Source: Flavivirga spongiicola (GTDB lineage Bacteria; Bacteroidota; Bacteroidia; Flavobacteriales; Flavobacteriaceae). Taken from it: a stretch of DNA of 64,000 bases. Under the pieces are notes generated by a model. The model did not search any database, was not told the origin of the DNA, and was given only the letters and a program-made list of their open reading frames with translations. Positions within the stretch are counted from its first letter, which is position 1; every line of letters starts with the position of its first letter. The position numbers and the translations under genes are program-made. Location: positions 283,001 through 347,000 of the forward strand of contig NZ_JAUOEO010000001.1 in assembly GCF_030540825.1 (NCBI RefSeq), given 5' to 3'. Below are positions 1-7,992 of this stretch, in pieces.

Positions 1-1528
1 CACCTCCCCAAATAGATAATAAATATATTGGTGACGTAGGCCCATACGTTCCTCTAATTCTATTGTCTGAATATTGGTAGTTATACTGTAATGACCCATC
101 AATACTGATAGCATCAGATAAAATTAGATTACCTCGTAATCTAAACGTATTAATATCTAATCGTTGTCCCGGCGTAGAAGCCTTTGCATTCTTAAAGGTA
201 TTAGAAATAATAAAACTTCCTTTATCCGATCCCGACTGCACCGTAAGGTTATGAGACGTAACATGTCCAACTTCCATAAAGTTTTTTAGATTATCTTCTC
301 CTCTCGATATCCAAGGCGTGGGAATACGATACCCCGTAACAGGATCTATAGGTGAGTCGTACTGTTCTATTAATCTTCCATCGAACTTAGGCCCCCATAA
401 GGAGTAGTCAAAATCGTTAATTCCACCACCTTGAGTTAAACCGTCTCCTCCGGCCAAACCACCACCAAATCTATATCTCCCGGTATTTCCAGGACCATAT
501 TCAGTTTGTGCTCTAGGAATTCTTAAGAATCCATTTTGAAAGGTCGTCGAAGAATTATATGAAATTTGAGTTCCGGTTAAACCTCTACCGGACTTCATTG
601 TAATTTGAATAGCGCCATTAGATCCTAAAGAACCATATAAAGCGGATGCCCCTGCACCTTTTAATACCGTAATATTTTCTATATCATCTGATGATAAATC
701 CCAAAAATCACTATTAGGTTGTGGGACACCGTCTACCACTATTAAGGGTCTTTCTCCTCTTAAGAAAATCCCTGGGTCAGAAAAGAAATCAGCGCCATTA
801 GTAATTACTGTAACACCGGCTATTTTACCTGTTAAAGACTCTACTATGTTAGGAGAAATTGCTTTTTGTAAGGCATCACCTTTAACTTCTTGAGTCGCAT
901 AACCGACACGCTTTTTCTCTTTTCTAATTCCAAGAGCAGTAACAACAACTTCTTCTAATTTTGCTGCATCTTCTTTAAGTATAACATCTATTTCATTTTC
1001 GTCTCCAACTGTAACTCTTACAGCTTTCATACCTATATAGGTAAACTCTAAAACGTCTCCTTTTTCAGCTTTAATACTATAGTTCCCATCAAAATCTGTT
1101 TGAGCACCTGTAGATGTTCCTATCTTTATAATATTTACTCCTGGCAAAGGAACATTCCTCTCGTCTGTAACTGTTCCTGTTATAGTGTTTCCTTGTCGTT
1201 CTTCTATAGGAATTTCTTCTTGCTCTTTAATAATAATGGTATTACTATCTGTAAAGTTGAAATTAAAATCTTTGTTAGAAAGACTTTTCTTTAAAAGCTT
1301 ATTAGCTCCAATTACACCTTTTTTAAGGCCTATTTTCGGAAAATCCTTAAACATATCCACCTGATATATAAAGGTGTAGCTTGTTTGCTCCATAATAAGA
1401 TCAAAAACCTCATCTACAGTTAAAACTTTATCTGTTTTTATTTTAATTTTTGTATTCTGAGATAAAATATTACCTGATGTAAGGCTAAAAAGCGTTGTAC
1501 AGAATAAGAAGATAAAAGACCTCATCAT
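1..1528 (-). CDS. SusC-like TonB-dependent receptor with STN domain, C-terminal part beyond left edge
   Basis: Minus-strand reading frame from ATG at 1528 that stays open to base 1, so about 509 N-terminal residues are present and most of the beta-barrel is missing. Seen in order: a short hydrophobic signal peptide; a secretin/TonB short N-terminal (STN) domain over roughly residues 20-95; a carboxypeptidase-D-like regulatory domain (GTVTDERNVPLPG..., FDGNY); a TonB box region (EEVVVTALG); and a plug with SLTGKIAGV, VVDGVPQ and the typical 'LKGAGASALYGSLGSNG' stretch. Family knowledge: SusC-like proteins form the outer-membrane pore of a SusCD nutrient importer, and an STN domain marks receptors that signal to a FecR anti-sigma factor. 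The FecR and sigma genes lie directly upstream on the same strand. A SusD partner would be expected past the left edge. Substrate unknown. Confidence 0.93.
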   Translation of the reverse strand, partial: MMRSFIFLFCTTLFSLTSGNILSQNTKIKIKTDKVLTVDEVFDLIMEQTSYTFIYQVDMFKDFPKIGLKKGVIGANKLLKKSLSNKDFNFNFTDSNTIIIKEQEEIPIEERQGNTITGTVTDERNVPLPGVNIIKIGTSTGAQTDFDGNYSIKAEKGDVLEFTYIGMKAVRVTVGDENEIDVILKEDAAKLEEVVVTALGIRKEKKRVGYATQEVKGDALQKAISPNIVESLTGKIAGVTVITNGADFFSDPGIFLRGERPLIVVDGVPQPNSDFWDLSSDDIENITVLKGAGASALYGSLGSNGAIQITMKSGRGLTGTQISYNSSTTFQNGFLRIPRAQTEYGPGNTGRYRFGGGLAGGDGLTQGGGINDFDYSLWGPKFDGRLIEQYDSPIDPVTGYRIPTPWISRGEDNLKNFMEVGHVTSHNLTVQSGSDKGSFIISNTFKNAKASTPGQRLDINTFRLRGNLILSDAISIDGSLQYNYQYSDNRIRGTYGPTSPIYLLSIWGG

Positions 1529-1699
1529 GATAATTAATAATTTCTTTTTAAAGTAAAAAAGAACATTGGTTGATTTAATTTCCATAAATTTGTATGTTAT
1601 TAATTTAGTTAAACATTAATTAAGTTAGTAATTCTAAAAAAGGAGGGTAAAGCGTTTTAACTTTGGACAGTCTAAACTTTGCTCTCTTTTCTTTTTTGG

Positions 1700-2881
1700 T
1701 TATTTTATAAGTACTGTTTTTCCGTTTATGTCATAGGCATTAATATCTTTTGTGTTTTTTATAATTGTTAATATTTCTACTAAATTTTGATTTTTATTTA
1801 ATACACCTTTAAAATTAATAGTTTCTAAATCCTTATTTAAGAATAATATATCTACATCATACCATCGTGACAACACCTTCATAATATCTTTTAAGGATTT
1901 ACTTCTGAAACTGAAAAAACCATTTTTCCATGATATTTCAGTAAACACGTCAACTTCAGTAATTATGACGCTTTTGTTTTCTTTACTTAAAATAGATTGC
2001 TCATTTGGTCTTAAAGACTCTTTTTGAATAGTATTATCTACAGTAACCGCTCCTTCTACTAAAGTGGTATAAACATAAGACTCGTCTCGGTATGCTTTTA
2101 CATTAAACTCTGTTCCTAAAACTTCAATCTCCTGTCCTTCTGTAAGAACTTTAAATGACGAACCATCATGCTTCATACTTGATGAGACATCAAAATAAGC
2201 TTCTCCATATACCAATTCAACTTTACGTTCGTTCCCCTTTACAAAAAATGTAGGATATTTTAATCTGGACTCTGAATTTAACCATACTTGTGTGCCATCT
2301 TCTAACTCTATAAAGTATTGACCTCCTCTTGGAATGGTTAAATAATTATATACCATTTTAGAACTATCTAAAACTTTATCGTTTACAGTACTATAAACAA
2401 TCTTTCCTCCATTGCTTTTTACATTATTGTAAATATAATCTTCACCATTTCCTAAAACAATACTAGTACCGTTTCCTAAAGTTAAAACGGCTTTATCTCC
2501 ACCTATTTCAATATCATTATTAGTATCTGCAATTACAGGGATCTCTTCAATGATGACCTCATCATTCTGAATTAAGAAAAAAGTTGTAGAAATTAATAAG
2601 ACTACAGATGCAGCTATAGCATATTTTAACCAAGAATGTTTGGTTACAGGAATATAAAATTTATTAGAACGTTTATCTGATTTCTTTAATACAACTTCCC
2701 ATGACTTTTCCTTATTAATAGTTTCATATTCTGAAGTTTTTTGGACAATCTCCTCAAAATTAATATTCTTTGAAAACGGGTATTGCTTATAATACTCTTT
2801 TAAATGCAACTTTTCAGAAGCATCTAAATCTTTTATTTTTTTCTTTACTATCAGTTTAGATATGTAAAATATCTCTTCCAT
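1700..2881 (-). CDS. FecR-family anti-sigma factor
   Basis: 393 aa, matching the usual length of Bacteroidota FecR proteins. Residues 1-80 are a charged cytoplasmic part that would bind the sigma factor. One transmembrane helix sits near residues 87-105. A periplasmic FecR domain covers about 180-290 (IPRGGQYFIELEDGTQVWLNSE..., GEAYFDV, VLGTEFNVKAY), followed by a C-terminal DUF4974-type domain (FRSKSLKDIMKVLSRWYDVDI). It lies between the ECF sigma gene (88 bp upstream) and the STN-containing SusC (171 bp downstream) on the same strand. This is the classic sigma-FecR-SusC signalling order, in which substrate-loaded SusC contacts FecR and frees the sigma factor. The inducer cannot be read from the sequence. 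Confidence 0.93.
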   Translation of the reverse strand: MEEIFYISKLIVKKKIKDLDASEKLHLKEYYKQYPFSKNINFEEIVQKTSEYETINKEKSWEVVLKKSDKRSNKFYIPVTKHSWLKYAIAASVVLLISTTFFLIQNDEVIIEEIPVIADTNNDIEIGGDKAVLTLGNGTSIVLGNGEDYIYNNVKSNGGKIVYSTVNDKVLDSSKMVYNYLTIPRGGQYFIELEDGTQVWLNSESRLKYPTFFVKGNERKVELVYGEAYFDVSSSMKHDGSSFKVLTEGQEIEVLGTEFNVKAYRDESYVYTTLVEGAVTVDNTIQKESLRPNEQSILSKENKSVIITEVDVFTEISWKNGFFSFRSKSLKDIMKVLSRWYDVDILFLNKDLETINFKGVLNKNQNLVEILTIIKNTKDINAYDINGKTVLIK

Positions 2882-2969
2882 TTTTATACTTTATATACTA
2901 ATAGAACAATCAAGTATAGAAAAGGTACTACTGGAATCTGATTTTTTTTTTTAAGCAATGAAAAAAATG

Positions 2970-3524
2970 TTAAGAATATTTTTTTTTCTTGAACAATAAG
3001 AAATTGATAATAGTTTTCAGCTCTTTAAATTCTTCTCTTAAAATTTTATAAGATTGAGATTTTAAAGTTTTCACAGTTTGAAGTTTTATTCCTATAATTT
3101 CAGAAATCTCTTTGTTTTTTATACCTCTAAGGCTTAATTTTATGATTTCTTTTTTTCTTTTGGGCAAAATTTCAATAATACTATTTAACTGCCTTACAAT
3201 TTCTTCTTCTAAAATTTGTTTTAAAAATAAGTTATCGTCTTCTAGTAATTGTATATAGTTGGCACTATATAGATCTTTTACTTTATTGTGTTTAATGATA
3301 TTATAACATTTATTACGAGTAGATTTATATAAATAAACCTTTAGTGACAAATCATCTGGAAATGTTAGATCTTTCTCCCAAAGATCTGCAAAAATATCTT
3401 GTACAATATCTTCACATTCATCTTTCAAAGACAAAAAGCGGTTGGCATATAATACGAGCGCTTCGTAATATGTATCGAAAACCTCTTTTAAGTTATTTTT
3501 TGCAGATGTATTGATATGAGAAAT
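2970..3524 (-). CDS. ECF sigma factor (FecI-like), non-canonical start codon
   Basis: RNA polymerase sigma-70 factor of the Bacteroidota ECF type. Region 2 is visible as VFDTYYEALVLYANRFL...EDIVQDIFADLWEK with a following YLYKSTRNKCYN. Region 4 is visible as ILPKRKKEIIKLSLRGIKNKEISEIIGIKLQTVKTL. The first possible conventional start (TTG at 3434) would cut region 2 in half. The homologous sequence clearly continues upstream in frame to a TAA at 3528-3530, yet no ATG, GTG or TTG occurs in that stretch. ATT at 3522-3524 or ATC at 3513-3515 are the only plausible initiators; I give the ATT. Length would then be about 184 aa, normal for the family. It heads the sigma-FecR-SusC unit. A disrupted start or a rare AUU/AUC start are both possible. 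Confidence 0.85.
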   Translation of the reverse strand: MSHINTSAKNNLKEVFDTYYEALVLYANRFLSLKDECEDIVQDIFADLWEKDLTFPDDLSLKVYLYKSTRNKCYNIIKHNKVKDLYSANYIQLLEDDNLFLKQILEEEIVRQLNSIIEILPKRKKEIIKLSLRGIKNKEISEIIGIKLQTVKTLKSQSYKILREEFKELKTIINFLLFKKKKYS

Positions 3525-3670
3525 AAATTATAATTAATTGGCAATTTACAGCTTGAAAATTAATCAAAATATACGAAATTTTAATCACTTTTTATCTCTA
3601 GATCATAAACAACTGTATATCATAATAATATAATTTTTATGGTAATAAAGAATTTCTTGAAACAAACTAT

Positions 3671-3691
3671 CCCCGAGGCAAGCCGTAGGGG
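3671..3691. repeat. palindromic repeat, CCCCGAGGC type, copy 1
   Basis: Nested palindrome CCCC(GA)GGC-aa-GCC(GTA)GGGG. Related copies sit at 3807-3828 and 43914-43934, all in intergenic DNA. The copies at 3671 and 43914 are both followed closely by a TTCGTTTCA string. Confidence 0.5.
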
Positions 3692-3770
3692 TATTTCGTT
3701 CGTTTCATACCCAATCAAGTTGAGCACAAGCTATGACCTAATGGTCAAAAACCGAAATTCTGTTATTTAG

Positions 3771-3790
3771 ATTCCCGCTTTCGCGAGAAT
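3771..3790. repeat. short inverted repeat ATTCCCGC...GCGAGAAT
   Basis: 8-bp arms with one mismatch around a TTTC loop. REP-like intergenic palindrome with no coding context. Confidence 0.5.
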
Positions 3791-3806
3791 GACAATTTCA
3801 ACGGAA

Positions 3807-3828
3807 ACCCCGAGGCAAGCCTACGGAG
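3807..3828. repeat. palindromic repeat, CCCCGAGGC type, copy 2
   Basis: Shares CCCCGAGGCAAGCC with the copy at 3671, in the same orientation and 136 bp away. Confidence 0.5.
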
Positions 3829-3872
3829 AATTCTTTACGATTAAACCCATATGAATACTATTACAGAGATTA

Positions 3873-5090
3873 CTATCCTTCTTTTTTATTTGAGCGTGCA
3901 TCGGCACACCGTTGTCTAAAATCATATTCAAACGGATCAAAATCACCAAATCTATCTATCTTGAACGGATCTATATTTGTATAAGGTTGTTTATTGTAAA
4001 TCAACTCAGCAATAACACGACCATATCCCCCAGAAGTTGCTACACCAGCACCAGAACAACCTGTTGCTATATATAATCCTTCCATATTTTTTGCGCTCCC
4101 CATAGCCAAAGAAGCATCTGGTGTATAGGTTGATATGCCCGAAATACAATGGGCTATTTCCATGTTTTCAAAGTCGGGAAAGAATTTTTGAAATGCTTGC
4201 CCTTCTTCCAATAGTATATCCCAATATTCATTTTCATTAATCAGATTATAACCATGCATACTATCTGGTAATTCTTTAGGGTTTACATGTACTCCAGCAC
4301 GGTCTCGAATCCCAAAAAGCAAAGACTCTCCTTCAGGCCTGCAATATGCCGAAGCGTCAGGAAAAATAACCATAGGCTGGTTAGGATTAAATAAATCCGG
4401 TCTGTTACCGGTAATCCAATAAATACTTCTTACGGGAGCCATAGGAATAGCTTCGCTTGCTTGCATAGATAATAAGTTACTCCAAGCCCCAGCAGCATCA
4501 ACAACCACATCACAGGGAATAACACCTTCTTTCGTTTTAATACCGGTTATTTTTCCGTTATCACTTAAAATTTCCTCAACATTGGTATATTGCTTTATTT
4601 TAGCGCCTTGCATTTTGGCAGCTTTAGCAAAATTATTTGCCAAAACGGTAGACTCCATATAACAATCGTCTTTCATAAAAGCACCCCCTCTAACACTTTC
4701 AATATTAATCCAAGGTAATTTCTCTTTTATACTCTCTGAAGTCAACCATTCTTGCTTTAAACCAAACTCATCTGCAATATCCATTAAACTTCTAATACTT
4801 TTTTCTGAGGTTTCAGATGCAGCGATATGGATACTTCCTACCTTCATAACTCCAGAAGGTTCACCAAGAAGCTGTTCCATATCACCAATAGCAGCTATTG
4901 TTTCCTTGACCAAAGGAATAATCGATTTTTTCGATCTAGCTAGAGTAATTAAAGAAGCCGCAGAAGCTGTGTTGCCACTTCCTATATAATCTTTATCTAC
5001 CAATGTCACATCTGCGTCTCCTAGTTTACTTACATAATATGCAACGCTAGTTCCTATAGTACCTCCTCCAATTATTACAACTTTTTTCAA
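3873..5090 (-). CDS. FAD-dependent DAO-family amine oxidase, probably acting on aminoethylphosphonate or its N-methyl form
   Basis: 405 aa glycine-oxidase/DAO-fold flavoprotein. A Rossmann dinucleotide motif IGGGTIGTSVAYY lies at residues 7-19, and a C-terminal FAD contact motif is seen in CSGAGVATSGGYGRVIAEL. The start is TTG at 5088-5090, immediately before the FAD motif; no ATG lies upstream in frame. The gene is divergent from the phnA-phnY-phnW operon across a shared 155-bp control region. Family knowledge: FAD oxidoreductases of this type recur in phosphonate clusters (named PbfC and PbfD) and convert AEP or N-methyl-AEP to phosphonoacetaldehyde. With phnW also present, the more useful role here would be an alternative or N-methylated substrate; this is inference. 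Generic sarcosine/glycine oxidase is the fallback call. Confidence 0.75.
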   Translation of the reverse strand: MKKVVIIGGGTIGTSVAYYVSKLGDADVTLVDKDYIGSGNTASAASLITLARSKKSIIPLVKETIAAIGDMEQLLGEPSGVMKVGSIHIAASETSEKSIRSLMDIADEFGLKQEWLTSESIKEKLPWINIESVRGGAFMKDDCYMESTVLANNFAKAAKMQGAKIKQYTNVEEILSDNGKITGIKTKEGVIPCDVVVDAAGAWSNLLSMQASEAIPMAPVRSIYWITGNRPDLFNPNQPMVIFPDASAYCRPEGESLLFGIRDRAGVHVNPKELPDSMHGYNLINENEYWDILLEEGQAFQKFFPDFENMEIAHCISGISTYTPDASLAMGSAKNMEGLYIATGCSGAGVATSGGYGRVIAELIYNKQPYTNIDPFKIDRFGDFDPFEYDFRQRCADARSNKKEG

Positions 5091-5131
5091 TTTAAAAAAT
5101 TTAGGTTTACCGTTGCAATATATAATATTTT

Positions 5132-5199
5132 TTTACTTATAATATAATAATTAGACTATAAGTAAAAAAAATAATGTATAAAATTATATTATAAGTAAA
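5132..5199. promoter_or_regulatory. divergent operator: exact 16-bp inverted repeat plus a central half-site
   Basis: TTATATTATAAGTAAA occurs on the minus strand at 5132-5147 and exactly again on the plus strand at 5184-5199. A third half-site, TATAAGTAAA, lies at 5157-5166 (plus). All three are between the divergent FAD oxidase and phnA starts and directly upstream of the phnA -7 element. Position and symmetry fit binding of a dimeric or tetrameric repressor. The XRE-cupin protein encoded at 9121-9690 is the obvious candidate (inference). Confidence 0.7.
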
Positions 5200-5206
5200 T
5201 TTATTT

Positions 5207-5214
5207 TACATTTG
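5207..5214 (+). promoter_or_regulatory. Bacteroidota -7 promoter element for phnA operon
   Basis: TACATTTG matches the Bacteroidetes consensus TAnnTTTG exactly. It lies 31 bp before the phnA ATG and 7 bp after the rightmost operator arm, so a repressor bound at 5184-5199 would cover the -33 region. No clear -33 TTG is seen, which would suit a regulated promoter. Confidence 0.65.
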
Positions 5215-5245
5215 TGAAAATTTAATTGAATAATATACTATCGCA

Positions 5246-6457
5246 ATGGAAATTAATAACAGGGTTTATCCTAAACAAAAAAAGACAATAATAGGAATAT
5301 GTATGGACGGTACTTCATACCCATATTATGAAGCAGCAAAAGAAGTCATGCCAAATTTGCAACGCTTTATAAAAGAAGGATCAAAAGGAATGGTAAAAAG
5401 TGTGATCCCTTCATTTACAAACCCTAATAATATGGCAATTACTACAGGTGTACCACCAAATGTAAATGGTATATGTGGAAATTTCTATTGGGATACCGAA
5501 TTACAAGAAGAGGTCATGATGAGTGATCCAAAATACTTAAAAGTGCCTACTATTTTATCGGAGAAAAGTAAAAATGGCAATAAAGTAGCTGTAGTTACTG
5601 CTAAAGAAAAATTAAGACGCATGCTATCACATAATCTTGATGGTATTTGTTTTTCTGCTGAGTTTGCTAATGAAGCTACATTAGAAGGAAATGGTATTGA
5701 AAATGTTGAAACTGATCTAATGGGTAAAGAGAGACCTGGCATTTATGATCCTTATATTTCAGTTTACTGCATTGAAGCAGGTGCAAAACTTTTACAAAAA
5801 CAGCATTTTGATGTCATGTATTTAACAACCACAGATTTTGTACAACATAAATATGCTCCGGGAGATCCAGAAGCAAACGATTTTTTATCAAAAATAGATT
5901 ATTGGTTTGGAGAACTAGATAAATTAGGAGCCATCATTGGTATTACAGCCGATCATGGAATGCAAGCAAAAACTAATGCTGATGGCACACCTAAAGTTCA
6001 GTTCATTGAAAAATTACTAAATGAGCAAGGTATTAATACCAGAGTCATTTTACCTATTACAGATCCTTATGTAGTACATCATGGTGCTTTAGGTGGTTAT
6101 GGTACTTTATACTTAGATGATAAATCACAATTAGAAACTGCTAAAGCCTATTTATTAAGCTTAGATGGTATTGAAAAAGTGTTAACCAATGCTGAAGCTG
6201 TTGAAGCTTATGAATTACCTGGAGATAGAATTGGAGATTTAGTAGTGCTTTCTGATGCAGCTACAACCATTGGGAGAACTCCAGATTGGCATGATTTAGA
6301 TAAAGTAAAAGAAGGTTTACGCTCTCATGGAGGCGAACATTGCCAAGTAGTACCAATGGTTTTTAATAAAAAATTGAATGACGAGTATGCTGAGAAATTG
6401 GCAACAGGTGAAAGCAGAAACTTCGATTTATTTCACTTCTTAAGTAACGGGTTTTAA
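5246..6457 (+). CDS. phnA: phosphonoacetate hydrolase
   Basis: 403 aa member of the alkaline phosphatase superfamily. It hydrolyses the C-P bond of phosphonoacetate to acetate and phosphate using two zinc ions. The expected metal and nucleophile set is visible: D21 (CMDGTS), T58 (PSFTNPNN), D197 and H201 (TTTDFVQHKYAPG), D236-H237 (TADHG) and H365 (SHGGEH). The motifs TTDFVQHKYAPG and HGGEH are those of phosphonoacetate hydrolases rather than of nucleotide pyrophosphatases. There is no signal peptide, so it is cytoplasmic. It is first in the operon, 24 bp before phnY. Together with PhnW and PhnY it makes the AEP to phosphonoacetaldehyde to phosphonoacetate to acetate + Pi route complete. Confidence 0.93.
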   Translation: MEINNRVYPKQKKTIIGICMDGTSYPYYEAAKEVMPNLQRFIKEGSKGMVKSVIPSFTNPNNMAITTGVPPNVNGICGNFYWDTELQEEVMMSDPKYLKVPTILSEKSKNGNKVAVVTAKEKLRRMLSHNLDGICFSAEFANEATLEGNGIENVETDLMGKERPGIYDPYISVYCIEAGAKLLQKQHFDVMYLTTTDFVQHKYAPGDPEANDFLSKIDYWFGELDKLGAIIGITADHGMQAKTNADGTPKVQFIEKLLNEQGINTRVILPITDPYVVHHGALGGYGTLYLDDKSQLETAKAYLLSLDGIEKVLTNAEAVEAYELPGDRIGDLVVLSDAATTIGRTPDWHDLDKVKEGLRSHGGEHCQVVPMVFNKKLNDEYAEKLATGESRNFDLFHFLSNGF

Positions 6458-6481
6458 GAAACTAACCAAAAAAAGAATATT

Positions 6482-7909
6482 ATGATTGAATTTGGAAGTA
6501 TAATTAACGGAGAACAAGTTAAAGGAGATGAATGGATTGAAGTACATAATCCTTACACCAAAAAATTAGTAGGTAGAGTTTCTTCTATTAATACAGATAC
6601 TTTAGACAAAGTTTTAAGAGACACAAAAAACACTAAAATCACACTAACGCGTTACGAACGTTATGATATTTTAAATAAAATAGCCAATGCACTTGAAGAA
6701 CGTGTCGATGAAGTAAGTCAAATGATTACTGATGAAACAGGGCTTTGTTTAAAAGATACACGTTACGAAGCAAGTAGGGTATCAGACGTGTTAAGATTCT
6801 CTGCTATGAAAGCATTAGACGATGACTCTCAAGTTTTTCCTTGTGATGTTTCAAAAAACGGAAAACCAAGACGAATTTATACGACACGTGTACCTTTAGG
6901 ATTAATTAGTGCCATTACACCATTTAACCATCCTATGAATCAAGTAGTGCACAAAATAGCCCCTGCAATAGCAACAAATAATACCGTGGTTTTAAAACCA
7001 TCTGAAAGAACACCACTTTCTGCTTATTATTTTGCGCAATTGGCTTTAGATTGTGGTTTACCACCAAACATGCTTAACTGTATTAATGGTAAAGATGTTC
7101 AAGCTACGTCAGAAATGATGACAGTACATCCAGATATCACTATGGTTTCTTTTACAGGGGGTAGTGAAATTGGAAAAATCATCGCATCTAAAGCTGGATA
7201 TAAAAAACTAGTTTTAGAGCTTGGAGGAAGTTCTGCGCTTTTAATTTTAGACGATGCCGATATTGATGAAGCTGTAGAAGTAACCATGAATGGTACTTTT
7301 AAGAATTCTGCACAACGCTGTACGGCTGTTAGAAGAATTTTAGTGCACGAAAGCATTGCAGATGAGTATGCAAAAAAATTAGCAGACAAAGTTAAAGCCA
7401 TAAAATATGGTGATCCTTATGATGCTTCAAATGATATGGGAACTGTAATTACCGAAGCTGCTGCAGAAGAAATGGAAAGACGTGTGCAAGATGCGATTGA
7501 CAATGGCGCCGTTCTTTTAGCAGGTCATAAACGCGATGGTGCTTTATTTGCACCAACCGTTTTAGATCATATTAAAAACGATCATGTCGTAGTTGCTAAA
7601 GAAACCTTTGGTCCTGTGGCTCCAATTATCAGATTTTCTACCTTAGATGAAGCCATAGACATTGCAAATGATACTCCTTACGGATTATCAGGCGGTGTAG
7701 TAAGTAACCACTGGCCTTCAATACAACGGGTTATCACAGAACTAGATACTGGTACTGTAAACGTAAATGAAGCGCCAAGTTATCGTTTAGAATGGACGCC
7801 TTTTGGGGGTGTGAAAGATTCCGGTTTAGGATACAAAGAAGGTGTTATAGAAGCTATGAAAGGGTATACTTATGTAAAAACATACTCTTTACCATGGGAC
7901 ATTGCATAA
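6482..7909 (+). CDS. phnY: phosphonoacetaldehyde dehydrogenase
   Basis: 475 aa aldehyde dehydrogenase superfamily protein that would oxidise phosphonoacetaldehyde to phosphonoacetate with NAD(P)+. Seen: oxyanion-hole Asn N149 (TPFNHP), cofactor motif FTGGSEIG at 224-231, general-base Glu E246 (LELGGS) and catalytic Cys C280 (SAQRCTAV). The length is normal. Function is assigned from the position between phnA and phnW; the sequence alone supports only the ALDH family. A hairpin follows the gene before phnW. Confidence 0.9.
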   Translation: MIEFGSIINGEQVKGDEWIEVHNPYTKKLVGRVSSINTDTLDKVLRDTKNTKITLTRYERYDILNKIANALEERVDEVSQMITDETGLCLKDTRYEASRVSDVLRFSAMKALDDDSQVFPCDVSKNGKPRRIYTTRVPLGLISAITPFNHPMNQVVHKIAPAIATNNTVVLKPSERTPLSAYYFAQLALDCGLPPNMLNCINGKDVQATSEMMTVHPDITMVSFTGGSEIGKIIASKAGYKKLVLELGGSSALLILDDADIDEAVEVTMNGTFKNSAQRCTAVRRILVHESIADEYAKKLADKVKAIKYGDPYDASNDMGTVITEAAAEEMERRVQDAIDNGAVLLAGHKRDGALFAPTVLDHIKNDHVVVAKETFGPVAPIIRFSTLDEAIDIANDTPYGLSGGVVSNHWPSIQRVITELDTGTVNVNEAPSYRLEWTPFGGVKDSGLGYKEGVIEAMKGYTYVKTYSLPWDIA

Positions 7910-7935
7910 CAATATCATAATATTAAATTAAAATT

Positions 7936-7966
7936 GACTGCAGTATTATGCGATAATATTGCAGTC
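7936..7966 (+). other. intercistronic hairpin between phnY and phnW
   Basis: GACTGCAGTATTA and TAATATTGCAGTC form a 13-bp stem with one wobble pair and a 5-nt loop (TGCGA). No T-run follows, so it is not a textbook terminator. It may be a partial attenuator or an mRNA-stability element that sets phnW expression apart from phnAY. Confidence 0.6.
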
Positions 7967-7992
7967 GATTAAATAGACTAAACCTTATCAAA

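Larger units (their letters stand above)
3525..3872. other. intergenic region with palindromic repeats, no gene seen
   Basis: About 350 bp between the ECF sigma gene and the FAD oxidase gene, with no supported reading frame. It holds several hairpin-forming repeats: 3671-3691 (CCCC-GA-GGC-AA-GCC-GTA-GGGG), TGACC-TAA-TGGTCA at 3734-3747, ATTCCCGC-TTTC-GCGAGAAT at 3771-3790, and a second CCCCGAGGCAAGCC copy at 3807-3828. The ATTCCCGC/GCG..AAT palindrome resembles intergenic repeats common in flavobacterial genomes (from memory; not searched). The mosaic probably also ends transcription of the FAD oxidase gene, but none of the hairpins is followed by a clear T-run. Confidence 0.6.
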
